From Centrapalus pauciflorus (Eukaryota > Streptophyta > Magnoliopsida > Asterales > Asteraceae), in NCBI GenBank assembly GCA_020465985.1, contig JAANYP010002833.1, forward strand, positions 124,001 through 188,000: a stretch of 64,000 nucleotides of DNA, read 5' to 3'. The notes under the pieces are model-generated. The model was not told the origin of the DNA. It saw only the letters and a list, made by a program, of their open reading frames with translations, and made no database searches. A program made the position numbers and the translations under genes. Positions 21,769 to 34,060 of this stretch are shown here, in pieces; within the stretch, counting starts at the first letter, position 1; the number at the start of each line of letters is the position of its first letter.

Positions 21769-22344
21769 GGATCGAGTTTGCCGGTGAAGAAGGCATTGTG
21801 CCAGAAGAGTTTGAGTTTGAGACTCCTTCTGATGATCCTACACCTCATCCGGTCCAACCATCTTTCACAAGTCCAATGGAGATTCCAATTATACCTGACC
21901 AGTACTTTGAAATTGTCGAGTCTTCATGCCGATTCCCGATATTTCAATAAAGATCAGACATCTCGACTCCTTCCTCTGATGTCCCAAATGTACTAAAATA
22001 AATCACGAGGCTACAATTAGGAATGTCTGGAGGTGCTAGTTCCTCTCAAAAGAGAGACGAACGACACACTGAATGGCTGACTTCCCAAACTCTCGATTTG
22101 GCAAAGCTAAGGGTTCGGAGACCGTACATGGAAGAAAAGTATCGACGAATGTTTGTGAATGAACTCAAAACCATGAGGGCTGATTTATTCTGGTCGTTAG
22201 AAGGTGTGGAGCAGAGGGACAAATCTGTGTATGTTTCTATGGTTGGTGCACTGCGAAAGAGTAGAGATGAGGTGCGCAACAGGGCTCCAATACTGAAAGT
22301 TGTTTAAATCAAAGTAAACAAATTTCAGATCAAGGAAGCACTCA
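21769..22344 (+). repeat. First copy of a 576-bp tandem duplication in the E third ORF
   Basis: The block from CAGGATCGAGTTTGCCGG to AAGGAAGCACT is repeated directly at 22345 with only scattered differences. The two encoded pieces at 22023-22307 and 22599-22883 are nearly identical. Confidence 0.93.
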
Positions 22345-22899
22345 GGATCGAGTTTGCCGGTGAAGAAGGCATTGTGCCAGAAGAGTTTGAGTTTGAGACT
22401 CCTTCTGATGATCCTACACCTCATCCGGTCCAGCCATCTTTCACAAGTCCAATGGAGATTCCAATTATACCTGACCAGTACTTTGAAATTGTCGAGTCTC
22501 CATGCCGATTCCCGATATTTCAATAAAGATCAGACATCTCGTCTCCTTCCTCTGATGTCCCAAATGTACTAAAATAAATCACGAGGCTACAATTAGGAAT
22601 GTCTGGAGGTGCTAGTTCCTCTCAAAAGAGAGACGAACGACACACTGAAAGGCTGACTTCCCAAACTCTCGATTTGGCAAAGCTAAGGGTTCGGAGACCG
22701 TACATGGAAGAAAAGTATCGACGAATGTTTGTGAATGAACTCAAAACCATGAGGGCTGATTTATTCTGGTCGTTAGAAGGTGTGGAGCAGAGGGATAAAT
22801 CTGTGTATGTTTCTATGGTTGGTGCACTGCGAAAGAGTAGAGATGAGGTGCGCAACAGGGCTCCAATACTGAAAGTTGTTTAAATCAAAGTCAACAAAT
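22345..22899 (+). repeat. Second copy of the 576-bp tandem duplication
   Basis: This copy matches 21769 onward until about 22899, after which the unduplicated ORF3 tail continues (KVNKFLSIFYPIFQ). The breakpoint lies near AAATTTC(A/T). Confidence 0.9.
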
Positions 22900-23549
22900 T
22901 TCTGAGCATATTCTATCCGATCTTTCAAGTCGAACGTGAAGATAACATTGTCTCGGAGTTTATAGAAGCTGAGTTTGCAAATTTTTTCTAACAAGAATTG
23001 GAATTCTTATAATTGCAACTTCTGCACAACAAGAATATGAATGCCGTCACAAGGAACGCTCAGCGATCTATTGTCACGTTTCTATGCTGAAATCTCACTT
23101 TGTCACTGATACGTGACTTCCAAATGGAGTTAGAGGTTCGACAAAGAAAATAAATCTACTTGCACCAAATCAAGACATTTCTGGACTCGAATGTCTATCG
23201 ATTTCTAAAGTTACCAATGCACCTACGGTCGGAGTGGTCTACTTGAATTGTCAACGCAGAAAGATTTAAGGCACAGAGATGAGCTAGATAGGAACTCAGA
23301 TGGGACCTTGTACATTGTAAGAAAGATGTTGAAGATCCGAATAGACAACTTGAAAGAAGCACTGAAATAGGGGGAAGGACAATGGGAGTTAAAAATTGTG
23401 TCAAAGCTGGTTAGAGACTTTCAACAAGAAGTCTGAGACAAGCTAGAATACATAATGACAATCCGATGGCTCAACAAAATATTTTGAACAATGAATTCTG
23501 GTGACGAACTTAAAGCCACAATCTGAAAGCTTATCACAACGGGGGAGAA
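22900..23549 (+). other. Decayed ORF3 tail and 3' untranslated region of E
   Basis: A short ORF3-like stretch ends near 23000. I see no further supported frame. The segment finishes with a purine tract, CGGGGGAGAA, directly before the LTR. Confidence 0.55.
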
Positions 23550-23922
23550 TGTTAGATCTTAGAATTATGATAGTTTCAATGTCAGAAATGTAATTAGTAA
23601 AACTACATTTTGTGGATAAAGTGTAAGGAATCAAAATTCTATGTAAACGGGTGAAAAACCTAAAAGGTCAACCCATGGGTCAAATGGTTGAGAATTTGAG
23701 TCCAAGTCTGCTTGTTTTTTCTATATATAGCTTGTATTAGGTTTGTCTTTTAATATATGTAATCGTACGAAAGTTCCAGACATTTGGTTTTCTAATTAAA
23801 TTCAACTTTTCTTTAATTGTTCATAAAGTATTCATCTTGTTCTTATTATATTCATATTATTCTTGATGTTCTTGATGAAAGCTCACTTAATGTTGAATGC
23901 TTAACCTAAACTGGGAATTACA
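23550..23922 (+). repeat. 3' LTR of E (right end approximate)
   Basis: It starts TGTTAGATCTTAG right after the polypurine tract, and TGTTAG is also the LTR start of D and B. A TATATATAG box lies near 23722. The length, about 370 bp, is like the 350-355 bp LTRs of B and D. The next 120 bases lead into A without recognisable content. Confidence 0.6.
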
Positions 23923-23989
23923 TTGCTGAATAAAAACTTCCCACTAAAGAACATATATAGAATTTAAGTATCAATATTCAATTTGTTAA

Positions 23990-24902
23990 ATTCAAAATCC
24001 GTAACTTTAATACAAAGAAATAAAACCTTGTTTCATCTACTTCCTCGTTAAAAATGTAAGTTAGTTTATATTCTGTGCGAACAAAATATAATTCAACAGT
24101 ACCACTTTCAACATGATCCTTAATGAAGTGATATCGTATATCAATGTGCTTTGTCTTGGAATGTTGAACTGTATTGTATTAAATTGCAATAGCACTTTTG
24201 GACACAATAATTTGGGATTATGTTAAAAACAAAACCATAGTCAGTCAATAGGGTTCGCATCCACAAAATGTGTGACCAATAACTAGCTGTAGCAACATAT
24301 TCTGCTTCTACAGTAGAAGTTGAAACACAATTTTGTTTCTTCAAGGCCCAGCTGACTAACCAGTCCCCCAAAAATTGTATATGTCCAGTTGTGCTTTTCC
24401 TATCCAAGTGACAACCTATAAAATTAGCATCCAAATAAGAAGTGAGTTCAAAGGAAGTTTCCCTCGGAAACCAAAGACCAAGATCACATTTCCTTTTAAA
24501 TAACGAAGGATAGGTTAACAACAACAAAATGAGACTATTTAGAATTTGCTTGATAATGAGCACATGCACATGTCAAAAATATTATATCAGGCCTACTAGC
24601 TGTCAAATATAGGAGAGAACCAATAATGCCCGAATAATTCGTAGAGTCCACGGCTTTCCCATCTCGGTGTGTGTAGCTTAGAATTTCAATTCGATGCCAT
24701 CGGTGTAGGCATTGGAGTACAGATAGAAATGTTATAGTTTTTCAATAAATCACCAACATATTTAGATTGATTCATGAAAACTCCATTTATAAATTTTCTA
24801 ACCTATAACTCCAAAAAGAAATTCATCTCTCCCATCATGCTCATTTCAAATTGTTTTGTTGTTAATTGAGCAAATTGTTGACAATAGGCAGGATTAGTTG
24901 AG
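23990..24902 (-). pseudogene. A pol: RNase H and end of RT
   Basis: One open piece (24141-24569) shows the RNase H blocks YLDANFIGCHLDRKSTTG, QFLGDWLVSW, QNCVSTSTVEAEYVATAS and LWMRTLLTDYGF, close to D. The DSDYGG-type first aspartate is replaced by DANFIG. Downstream, RDHIDIRYHFIKDHVESG-like sequence is readable only across stops. RT thumb sequence (24570-24902) also contains stops and shifts. No function is possible. Confidence 0.8.
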
Positions 24903-26864
24903 CCAAATATAATATCATCAACATATATTCTATGTAACAATAGTATGCTCACCTCACTTTTTCAATAATTAACGTAGTATCAACTTTACCTTTGGAGAAA
25001 CCACAACACACAAGATAAGAAGTTAGAGCGTCATACCATGCACGAGGCGCTTTTTTTAAGCCATAAACTGACTTATCTAATCTATACACATAGTCCAGAT
25101 TACTGGGATCCAAAAATCCTTTAGGTTGATTGACATACACCTCTTCATTCATCAACCCAATCAGAAAAGGCAGTTTTCACGTCCACTTGACAGACCGTGA
25201 AACTTTTTTGTGCAGCAAAGGCACGAAACATCCGGATAGCCTCTATTCGTGCTATTGATGTTGAAGGATCTCCAAGTATATGATGAATTGGATGATCCTT
25301 CGTCCATTTAGTCTCATGAACAAGCGGTTGATAAGCAACCTGAGTAGGATTGCTATCAATATACGCATTAGGATCAGACGAAGGACTTGAGTTAATAACA
25401 TGATTTGTAGAAATTATGTCAGAAGGATTTTCAATCGAAGATTGTGAAGTTGTATGTATAGGATGTTCTACATGAATAGGAGATTTTGATTTTGAGTATC
25501 GTTAACATAAGTTATAGGATTTTCAGAATTTTCAGGAATTTCAAGTGTGATTTGTGCCAAATATAATATCATCAACATATATTCTATGTAACAATAATAT
25601 GCTCACCTCACTATTTCAATAATTAACGTAGTATCAACTTTACCTTTAAAGACACCACAACACACAAGATAAGAAGTTAGAGCGTCATACCATGCACGAG
25701 GCGCTTGTTTTAAGCCATAAACTGACTTATCTAATCTATACACATAATCCGGATTACTGGGATCCACAAATCCTTTAGGTTGATTGACATACACCTCTTC
25801 ATTCATCAACCCAATCAGAAAAGGCAGTTTTCACGTCCACTTGACAGAGCGTGAAACTTTTGTGTGCAGCAAAGGCACGAAACATCCGGATAGCCTCTAT
25901 TTGTGCAATTGGTGTTGAAGGATCTCCAAGTATATGATGAATTGGATGATCCTTCGTCCATTTAGTCTCATGAACAAGCGGTTGATAAGCATCCTGAGTA
26001 GGATTGCTATCAATATAAGCATTAGGATCAGATGAAGAACTTAAGTTAATAACATGATTTGTAGAGATTATGTTAGAAGGATTTTCAATCGAAGATTGTG
26101 AAGCTGTATGTACAGGATGTTCTACATGAATAGGAGATTTTGATTTTGAGTATCGTTAACGTAAGTTATAGGAGTTTCAGAATTTTCAGGAATTTCAAGT
26201 GTGATTTGTGCCAAATATAATATCATCAACATATATTCTATGTAACAATAATATGCTCACCTCACTTTTTCAATAATTAACGTAGTATCAACTTTACCTT
26301 CGGAGAAACCACAACACACTAGATAAGAAGTTAGAGCGTCATACCATGCACGAGGCGCTTGTTTTAAGCCATAAACTGACTTATCTAATCTATACACATA
26401 ATCCGGATTACTGGGATCCACAAATCCTTTAGGTTGATTGACATACACCTCTTCCTTCATCAACCCAATCAGAAAAGGCAGTTTTCACGTCCACTTGACA
26501 AACCGTGAAACTTTTGTGTCCAGCAAAGGCACGAAACATCCGGATAGCCTCTATTCGTGCTATTGGTGTTGAAGGATCTCCAAGTATATGATGAATTGGA
26601 TGATCCTTCGTCCATTTAGTCTCATGAACAAGCGGTTGATAAGCATCCTGAGTAGGATTGCTATCAATATACGCATTAGGATCAGACGAAGGACTTGAGT
26701 TAATAACATGATTTGTAGAGATTATGTCAGAAGGATTTTCAATCGAAGATTGTGAAGCTGTATGTATAGGATGTTCTACATGAATAGGAGATTTTGATTT
26801 TGAGTATCATTAACATAAGTTATAGGAGTTTCAGAATTTTCAGGAATTTCTAGTGTGATTTGTA
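24903..26864. repeat. Tandem triplication of a 654-bp RT segment in A
   Basis: Three direct copies start at 24903, 25557 and 26211, exactly 654 bp apart. Each contains the YVDD region, the EEVYVNQPKGF...YGLKQAPRAWYD blocks (24949-25155, 25603-25809 and 26257-26463) and a piece of the integrase-RT linker. All three share the same internal deletion joining the linker (ILGDPST) to the IARIEAIRMF block. Confidence 0.95.
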
Positions 26865-27067
26865 CAAACAGACTTCTACAATCAGCTTCGGGAGAGGTCA
26901 GAACTGTTGCTGAATCATCAGTATTGATCGTAGTTGGATTAGTTGGAATCCTAAATGATTATGCAACAACAAGCCTATCAGGAACAGAATCATCATTAGT
27001 TAGTTTTAAGTTCCCAAAGTATTCTTTCTAAAAATTTTCAAACAATAGATCAAGATAAGAATTTAAA
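24903..27067 (-). pseudogene. A pol: triplicated partial reverse transcriptase and linker
   Basis: Three broken RT pieces each read EEVYVNQPKGFVDPSNPDYVYRLDK and GLKQAPRAWYDALTSYLVCCG, with catalytic IYVDDIIFGS readable just after a stop. The part of RT before IARIEAIR (GTKWIFKNK, the ARLVAKGY blocks) is deleted in every copy. The copies differ by a few bases each, so the deletion came first and the triplication later. The linker continues to about 27067 with stops. Confidence 0.85.
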
Positions 27068-28300
27068 TCATTGCTTGAAGATGTAGTAAAAACTAGTTTT
27101 GAACCATATTGTTACACTGCCTCTGAGGTTCAGGACCTGAATTGTTATGTTTAGACGCCATTTAAATAACCTCAGCAAATTGAACAGTGACTCTTTGAAC
27201 AACCATCCTTGTTCACTTATTGAAGATGCAGAACATTTTTGAATTATTGCCATAGCCAAGAAAGATTCCCTCATCTGCTTTAGCATCAAACTTTCAAAGG
27301 TTCTCATTGTGACTATGAACATAACACCTGCAACCAAAATAGTGAAAAAGAGATATTCTTTGTTTGCGGTTATTGAGAAGCTCATAATGAGTTTTATTAA
27401 AATGTTTGTTGACAATTGATCTGTATTGCGTGTAGCATGCTGTTGCAACCTCTTCTGCCCAAAAATTTAGTGAAAGATTTGATTAAACGAGCATTGTACG
27501 TGCAGCTTCCACTAGAGTTCGATTACGGCGTTCAACAACCCCATATCTTTGAATTCAGTTCTGTTATCTGAGCTAATAGTTTGTACTGAAAGTTGCAAAT
27601 TGAGATGCACTTGTTTGATGAAGGATATAATCATTTTTGGCTCTCCATCTTTAGTCCTAAGAAAATACACCCAAGTTAAAAGTAATCATCGACTATAATA
27701 AGGGCATACGTCTTATGCCCTAAGCTCTAAACTTGCATTGGACCACAAAAATCCATATGTATAAGCTCCAACACACTTTTAGATCCACGCTCCGTTTTAA
27801 GCTTGTGTGAAGAAGCCCTATTCATCTTGCCTTTTGTGCATGCACTACATAGCTTGTCTTTATCAAACTTCAATGATGGTAGTCCTTTGACTAAACCGTC
27901 AGTTTCTAACTTATTATTACTTTTGAAGTTCATATGAGAACGTCTTCAATGCCACAACCACGATTGTTGTGCATTGGCATTAGACAGTAGATAGACTTCA
28001 TCTGAAAGATTCAGATTGAAGTATCGATCGTGTATAAATTTGTGTTTCTCGATCCACATAAAACTTCATTTCCAACTTTACTCAGAATACTGCATTTCTT
28101 CGCTTGAAACCTTACTTCCATGCCTTTGTTGCAAAATTTACCTATGCTAAAAAGATTGTGCTCTAGATCATCGACATAGTGCACATTCTAAATAGTTAGG
28201 TTCTTTAAATTCAAATCACCATGACCCATGATAGAAGCAAAATGTTTGTATTCAGAGCGAACATTTCCAGCAATTTTGTTGACAAAGTTAGTGAGAAAGT
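27068..28300 (-). pseudogene. A pol: integrase and pre-integrase domain fragments
   Basis: Two open pieces are visible. One (27727-27933) covers the pre-integrase domain (KLETDGLVKGLPSLKFDKDKLCSACTKGKM) and the first catalytic region (LELIHMDFCGPMQ). The other part, with SDNRTEFK-like and VERRNRTLVEAARTML-like sequence around 27480-27580, is readable only across shifts. The last part encodes the KADEGIFLGYG-like block. The order is that of copia integrase, and many lesions make it inactive. Confidence 0.75.
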
Positions 28301-28638
28301 CCTTTTGACAGTCATGTGTTTGGAGCACCCGGAGTCTAGGTACCAAACATGATCATCCTACATTCAGATAGTGAAAACGGATTTAGGAACCCGTATACAT
28401 TTGGGTCCTTGTTAGTAACAGATGAACCATTTTTGGATCTACTTATCAGATGAATTCTTGACAAATACAAATGGTCTAGTAACATTAGAATTCAAACAAG
28501 CAAGAGAACTAGAATCATTCAACATAGATGCAGGATGTTTAACAATATATTTGACTGGCACATTCACATGCTTTACAAACAGATTTACACATTTATCAGG
28601 CACATGTGATTGTTTAGCATTCAAAGAACATTGATTAA
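28301..28638 (-). pseudogene. A protease remnant and gag C-terminus
   Basis: A protease active-site remnant (WYLDSGCSKHM-like, around 28320-28350) is visible with substitutions. Before it lies a gag tail rich in Asn/Cys/Val (NAKQSHVPDKCVNLFVKHVNVPVK), similar in style to the Cys-rich gag tail of D (LCNKVCDNVCNDV). H inserts at 28638/28639. Confidence 0.65.
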
Positions 28639-30057
28639 TGTAACATCCGACATTAAACCAGGTTAGCAACTACGACCTAATCAGTATTTAATAGCCAATT
28701 ATAACCTAATCAGTGGTCATTAGATATTAATCAAAGTGATTAACAAGGCTCATGAAGAAATTCAACTCAATTAGAATCAAATTAATCGGTGCGATGAATC
28801 GGGAAATCAATTAATCTGATCGATTTACGATATGAAAGATTAATTCAACTAAGTACATAATTAAATTATGATTAGTGACACTAATCATACTCTAATACAA
28901 TTACTTAACATTAATTATGCAAGACTAAAACAATTCCTTAAAACAATGCATCCAAAAGTATTTATGAATTTACATAAAAAGGGAAATACAAGAATACATT
29001 CTAAATACTTTTATACAATAAAAAAATAAAAACCAAAATACATCATTTTTATACCTTAAAAATCAGCCAACACAAAAGGGGAACACACTTTTGTGTCCCC
29101 TTTGACTTTCATTAAAAATATTGAAAAGAATTCCTCACTTTTTCTACTTTTCCAACATGTTGGTAAAGTGTTAAACACCACCTTTTCTTTCATCATTTGC
29201 AAGACCAATTCTCTTCTATAAATGGAGGACTCATTCCTCATTTCATTCACACCTTGAAAGATCAAAATCCTCTCATCTTTTCTCTCAAAAAAAATCAGCC
29301 AAGAGCAACCAAGAACACCAAAGTTGCATCTTTTTGTTTCTTCAAGTTCTTCAAGTGTTTCTTTGGTGCAACAATTCAATAACTCAACTCCTACTCATTT
29401 GCATTCTTTTAATACATCAAAGTAAGTAAAACCTACCTTATTACTTCTTTTATTTAAGTTGTTACAAGTCTTGCATAATGTATATAATCACCAACAACAA
29501 CAAGTTTCATTAGTTTTGTTTTTAATTTGCCTTCTTCAAATGTGTTTATAAATATATAAACACATCATATAGGTGTAATATTATGAAAACAAGTGATATA
29601 TATGTGTTTTATAACTTTTATACATGTAGTCTTTTAATAAACAACAAGAATCACTAGCTATTTCAAGTTTATACACTATGGATTTTCGGCAGGAAAATAT
29701 TACGTCGACTTTGAAAAATCATAACTAATTCATATCTTAACGAAATAAGTTGATTCTTGTCTCAAAAGTTAGATCTATGTCTTAGCTAAAAATCTGGATG
29801 TTTTCATAATTTAATATGGAGTTTATAACCCCCAAATATTATTTGGGAACCCGAAATTTGACACCTCAAAAATGGCCAACACAGGGTTTTCAACAAGTTT
29901 TTTCCCCAACCTAAACATCTCAAAAAATGGTCGTTCTTGAATTTAAAAATTCTTTGTAAATAGTAGTTTAATGTCCAAGAAAACCAAAGCCTAAAACGTT
30001 TTGGAGCTTGGTCAAAAACAGCCTCAAAGTTGGCCGAAAAATCTTCGAAATAGCTGG

Positions 30058-30115
<58 letters not shown>

Positions 30116-30638
30116 ATGTATATATATATGTGTATATGTGTGTATATATATATGTATATATGTGTGTATATATATATGTATATATGTGTGTATATATATA
30201 TGTATATATGTGTGTATATATATATGTATATATGTGTGTATATATATATGTATATATGTGTGTATATATGTATATATGTGTGTATATATGTATATATATG
30301 TGTGTATATATATGTATATATATGTGTGTATATATATGTATATATATGTGTGTACATATATCTGTATATATATGTATGTACATATATCTGTATATATATG
30401 TACATATATCTGTATATATATGTACATATATCTGTATATATATGTACATATATCTGTATATATATGTACATATATCTGTATATATATGTACATATATCTG
30501 TATATATATGTACATATATCTGTATATATATGTACATATATCTGTATACATACATACATATATCTATATATACATACATACATATATATATCTACATACA
30601 TACATATATATATATCTACATACATACATACATATATC

Positions 30639-30722
<84 letters not shown>

Positions 30723-31681
30723 TGACGTTTTAAGTGAGTTTTATTTATAAACTTGTAATGTTGGGTGATTTAAGACATAAAAGTCTATAAATATACATAT
30801 TATCATATATTAGAGATATTAAGTCCCTATGATCATTTAGGACTCGATTAAACATATCCGGCTTCATCATCCATCAAACAACGCAAATTTGCATTTTACG
30901 CTCGTATTTGCCATCGCACTCATGGTGAGTCCTCATAGCCCCTATTTTTTACACTGTTATGTTTTGGGGTTGAAATAAATGCTACGTTTTCATATGGACA
31001 CGAAAACAACTTCATTTCTATTATGTATTACATATGTGCTTCCATCAGCCCTTAAATCATGAACCGTTGATTGCATTTATTTGTAAGCGCGAATATATTG
31101 TGGATAGATCTATCGGGAGTCATGTCCCCCGTTCAGGTTAGTTCAGCTCGGCTAACAACGGATGCATATATATTCAACACACGGTATTACGTATGGGAAT
31201 ACTGTATAGGGCAAACTAATTTAATTAAGCTTCGGTTGCATGATGGTTTATATGTAATACATAACATGGAATTTAAGATTTTATAAATTCAAACTCAACT
31301 GTTATTGTCCATAAAAGTCAGATTTACGTGTAAACCACCAACGATTTTTGTTGACGTATTTTTGCGTGTATTTTCAGGAAATTAAGTCAAGTGTACCTCA
31401 CCGGAACTATTTCCAAGCTTCCGTACTTTTGGAGTCGTATGCATTTTCAAACTACCGGAGATTTAGTTGCGTTATTTTGATTACTTTAATTATGTATTTA
31501 AATCTCTGTATCTTGCGAACTACTCATATCAATTTCGGGTTATGTAAAACATTTTATATATTTTAAAAGTTATACCGATGTATTTTTTCGAAAACGTCCA
31601 TATAGTGGTCGTTCATTATGATTATGGTTACGCTTCCGCAACGTCACGCTTCGTTGCCAACCGGGGTAACGGGGTGTGACA
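28639..31681 (+). repeat. 5' LTR of H (3043 bp)
   Basis: It is homologous to solo LTR S and to the right LTR of H. It carries a TATA box (CTATAAATGG, about 29217), a pyrimidine-rich leader, a GTAAGTAA donor at 29422 and a TTTTCAG acceptor at 31377. A 660-bp AT-rich micro/minisatellite lies between donor and acceptor. No gene is supported inside. Confidence 0.93.
30061..30717. repeat. Compound TA microsatellite / minisatellite in the H 5' LTR
   Basis: (TA)n flanks on both sides enclose a ~24-bp unit (TGTGTGTATATATATATG type, 30125-30350), then about nine copies of a 22-bp unit TGTACATATATCTGTATATA(TA) (30350-30545) and TACATACATA steps. Open frames on both strands here encode only Tyr/Ile/His/Val runs and are artefacts of the repeat. 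Confidence 0.97.
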
Positions 31682-31684
31682 GAT

Positions 31685-31699
31685 TGGTATCAGAGCCAT
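31685..31699 (+). other. Primer binding site of H
   Basis: TGGTATCAGAGCCAT, three bases after the 5' LTR, is complementary to initiator Met-tRNA. Confidence 0.93.
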
Positions 31700-31771
31700 A
31701 GTTATAGTGAACTAGGTTGCATTAGTACCTAGACTATAACTGTTACAAAAACTAAAGTTTCTTCAAAAACT

Positions 31772-32700
31772 GTGAACATATATATGGACCCTGATGACAA
31801 TAACATGTCAAACAATACGGTGGTTATCCTCTTTGACCCTGAGGATGAACTCTCACACATGGAACAAGGAAGCCAAGGTGACACTAAGATGTACTTTGGA
31901 TCGGAGACCCACCCAAACCCAATCAATGAACAGGTAGGACCCGTTAGAACAAGAGGGGGGCAACTGTGGCCCCGCAGCTCAAATTGCTCCGCCATCACCA
32001 CCATGTATTCCATCCAACACCCTAATCAGGAGCCATCCCAAGGGACCATTGAGGAAGTTCACCCCTAGGAAAAGGGTGTGACTGGCACAACGAGAGTCTA
32101 TCCCGGTACCAGCCCATCAGCCAAGCCCGACGCCGTAGCGACAGACGAACGTAAGACAGCGGGGATGGATGTCTCACACTCTCCAAGAGTGGAGAAATGA
32201 GGAAGGGATCCAAAAGCAGTTTGAAGTCAGAACACCATCTTCCTCTCATGTTCCGACACTTACCCAGAAACCTACATAACAAACGATGCCTCTGTTGGTG
32301 GCAACGGCCGCCAGACACCACCTCCTACTCCGACAAATCCACCAGGGGGTCGGTGAGACCTCTGCAAGGATTAAGTAAGAGGCAACACTCCAACATACGA
32401 TGCTTAGCAGAGCGATAGGCCGTAATGTAGAGCTAACCCAACAACTTAACGCACTGAAGTACGATGAGGCATCTCATACTTGGTACCCTTCTACCAGTTA
32501 ATAGTATATCTCTAGGTTTTTACTCTCAGATGTACGTAAGGCTTGAAAATTTATCGAAAAATCCCGACCATATCATGTACAAAGATTAGGTATCAAGAAC
32601 TTTAATAAGGAATTAAGTTTTAATTACAACTTTGCGTATGAGGAGATAAAGATATGGCTATCTGCCTAAGAAATTTCAAACCCATATACTTATTCTCATA
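31772..32700 (+). pseudogene. H gag remnant
   Basis: A 98-residue open piece starts with MNIYMDPDDNNMSNN and is acidic. After it the sequence is broken by stops and I cannot recognise the chromovirus capsid domain or zinc knuckle. The interior of H is short for the lineage, which suggests that much of gag is deleted. The frame starts about 75 bases after the primer site, as expected for gag. Identification is from position rather than from domain content. Confidence 0.45.
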
Positions 32701-33080
32701 CCCCATTAGATACCACTCATGCATTTCTACTATTTGATGCTGGTGCTGATAGGAGCTTTATATCCACTAAGTCTAATAAGCAGATAAATTCCATTCTTAC
32801 ACCATTAAGTGTCACTTATGCTATTAAGGTTGATGATAGTAAGACGCGTAAGACAAATAATATAAGTCAAGGATGCTCATTAGAATTAGTAGGCCGACTC
32901 TTTGAAACAGACTTGATACATTTACGTGGTCATAGGCATGGATTGACTATCAAAAAATCGTTCGGAAATAGTGTGCAACAAGAACACGGTTTATATACCT
33001 TTAGCCAATAAGAAGGTCCTTACTGTCCAAGGCAAAGCAAGAAATACCAAAGCAAGCATCATCTCTCGCATTAGGACCCT
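32701..33080 (+). pseudogene. H aspartic protease remnant
   Basis: The stretch reads HAFLLFDAGADRSFIS followed by VTYAIKVDD and SLELVGRLFETDLI-like sequence with stops. This matches the chromovirus protease pattern (D-S-G-A-D/T-S/H-S-F-I), here with Ala in place of Ser in the active-site triad DAG. It lies between gag and RT as in gypsy elements. Confidence 0.75.
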
Positions 33081-34060
33081 GAAGTGTTGATAGAAAGGGA
33101 GCCAATGGGAAAGCGGCTCGAAAAATTTCTTATTATTTATGGTTACCCCAAAGTTTTTCCAGAACACTTACCCGAACTCCCAACATCGAGGCAAGTCAAA
33201 TTCAAAAATCGGCCTAGTATCAGGTGCGGCACCAGTGGCTCGAGCACCAGGCCGATTAGCCCCATCAATAGTGTATAAATCGTCCAACCAACTGTAGGAG
33301 CTCTTAGATAAAAGGTTTATCAAACCGAGTTCCTCGCTTTGGAGGAGCTCTAGTTTTGTTCATAAAGGAGAAGAATGGAACTTTCGGGATGTGCATCAAT
33401 TAATAGGAGCTAAATAAAATAAAAGAACTGATACCCGCTCACAAGGATCAGTGACTTGTTTGACCAAACTCCAAGAATTAACCTTCTATTAGAAGACAGA
33501 CCTAAGGTCTGGTTATCATCAGGTTAGAGTTTGCAAGAAAGATATTCCAAAGACAGCATTCAGATTCCGTTATGGTCATCATAAATTCCTATTAATGCCG
33601 TTTGGATTAACCAGTGCCCCAACGGTATTCATGGACCTCATATAATCGGGAGTGCAAACCTTATCTAGACAAATTCGTGATTGTATTCATGAATGAAATC
33701 TTAATCTACTCACGAAACAAGGAGGAACACGAGCAAACATTTAAGACTAATTTTAGAGTTGTTGAAGAAAGGACAACTATATGCCAAGCTTTCTAAGTTT
33801 GACTTTTGGCTAAGATGGGTGATATTTCTCGGTCACGTGATCAATAGTAAAGGAATCCAAGTCAACCCCGCAAAGATTGAGGCTATCATGAATTGGTTAA
33901 CTCTTAGAACCCCCATAGAGATACGACAGTCCTTAAGACTTGCCACTTATTATAGGCAATTATCAAAAATTTCTCAAAGATCACTGGAGCTCTAACAAAA
34001 CTAACCCGAAAAGACATTAAGTATGATTGGGGCGAGGATCAGGAGACATCATTTCAAGTA
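33081..34060 (+). pseudogene. H reverse transcriptase with lost catalytic residues
   Basis: Recognisable blocks are YPKVFPEHLPELPTSRQVKF at the N-terminus, then KTAFRFRYGHHKFLLMPFGLTSAPT, FVIVFMNEILIYSRNKEEHEQ and the LSKFDFWL...FLGHVINSKGIQVNPAKIEAI block. The catalytic FxDD aspartate pair reads Asn-Glu (MNEIL), so the polymerase could not work even without the several stops and frameshifts. The piece at 33614-33796 is one open segment of it. Confidence 0.88.

Larger units (their letters stand above)
21769..23000 (+). pseudogene. E third ORF (env-like) C-terminal fragments
   Basis: Homology to the C-terminal domain of the D third ORF is visible as RRPYMEEKYRRMF (D has NPYLEERFKMVF), followed after the second copy by FYPIFQVERED (D has FYPSYQVERED). 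An acidic lead-in (EEGIVPEEFEFETPSDDPTPHP) precedes it. Stops occur after FPIFQ and after PILKVV, and the 576-bp duplication doubles the region. The N-terminal domain is absent. It is a dead remnant of the protein that is intact in D. Confidence 0.75.
21017..23922 (+). mobile_element. Element E: 3' part of a Sirevirus-like copia element
   Basis: Only the end of the element is visible: a palindrome-bearing spacer, a duplicated third-ORF tail, a polypurine tract (GGGGGAGAA, 23541-23549) and a 3' LTR starting TGTTAGATC at 23550. The upstream part is cut off by G at 21016. The right end is uncertain, and I place it near TTACA at 23922. Confidence 0.7.
23923..28638 (-). mobile_element. Element A, 3' segment: old Sirevirus-like copia element
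   Basis: Minus-strand RNase H, triplicated RT, integrase, protease and gag fragments run from about 23990 to 28638, where gypsy H enters. The element resumes at 38852 (gag) after the ATTAA target duplication. Sequence similarity of RNase H and gag to D places it in the same lineage. It is heavily mutated, and its 3' LTR is not visible. Confidence 0.85.

Noticed and set aside
29804..30750. Long open frames on both strands encoding IYIYIYVCIY-type proteins
   Set aside because: They are translations of the TA/TG/TC minisatellite in the H LTR, open in several frames at once, with no domain.
31071..31286. Short frame repeated in H LTRs (31071 and 38232), related sequence in S and I
   Set aside because: Conservation follows from LTR homology. 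S and I have stops in it, so it is not a gene.
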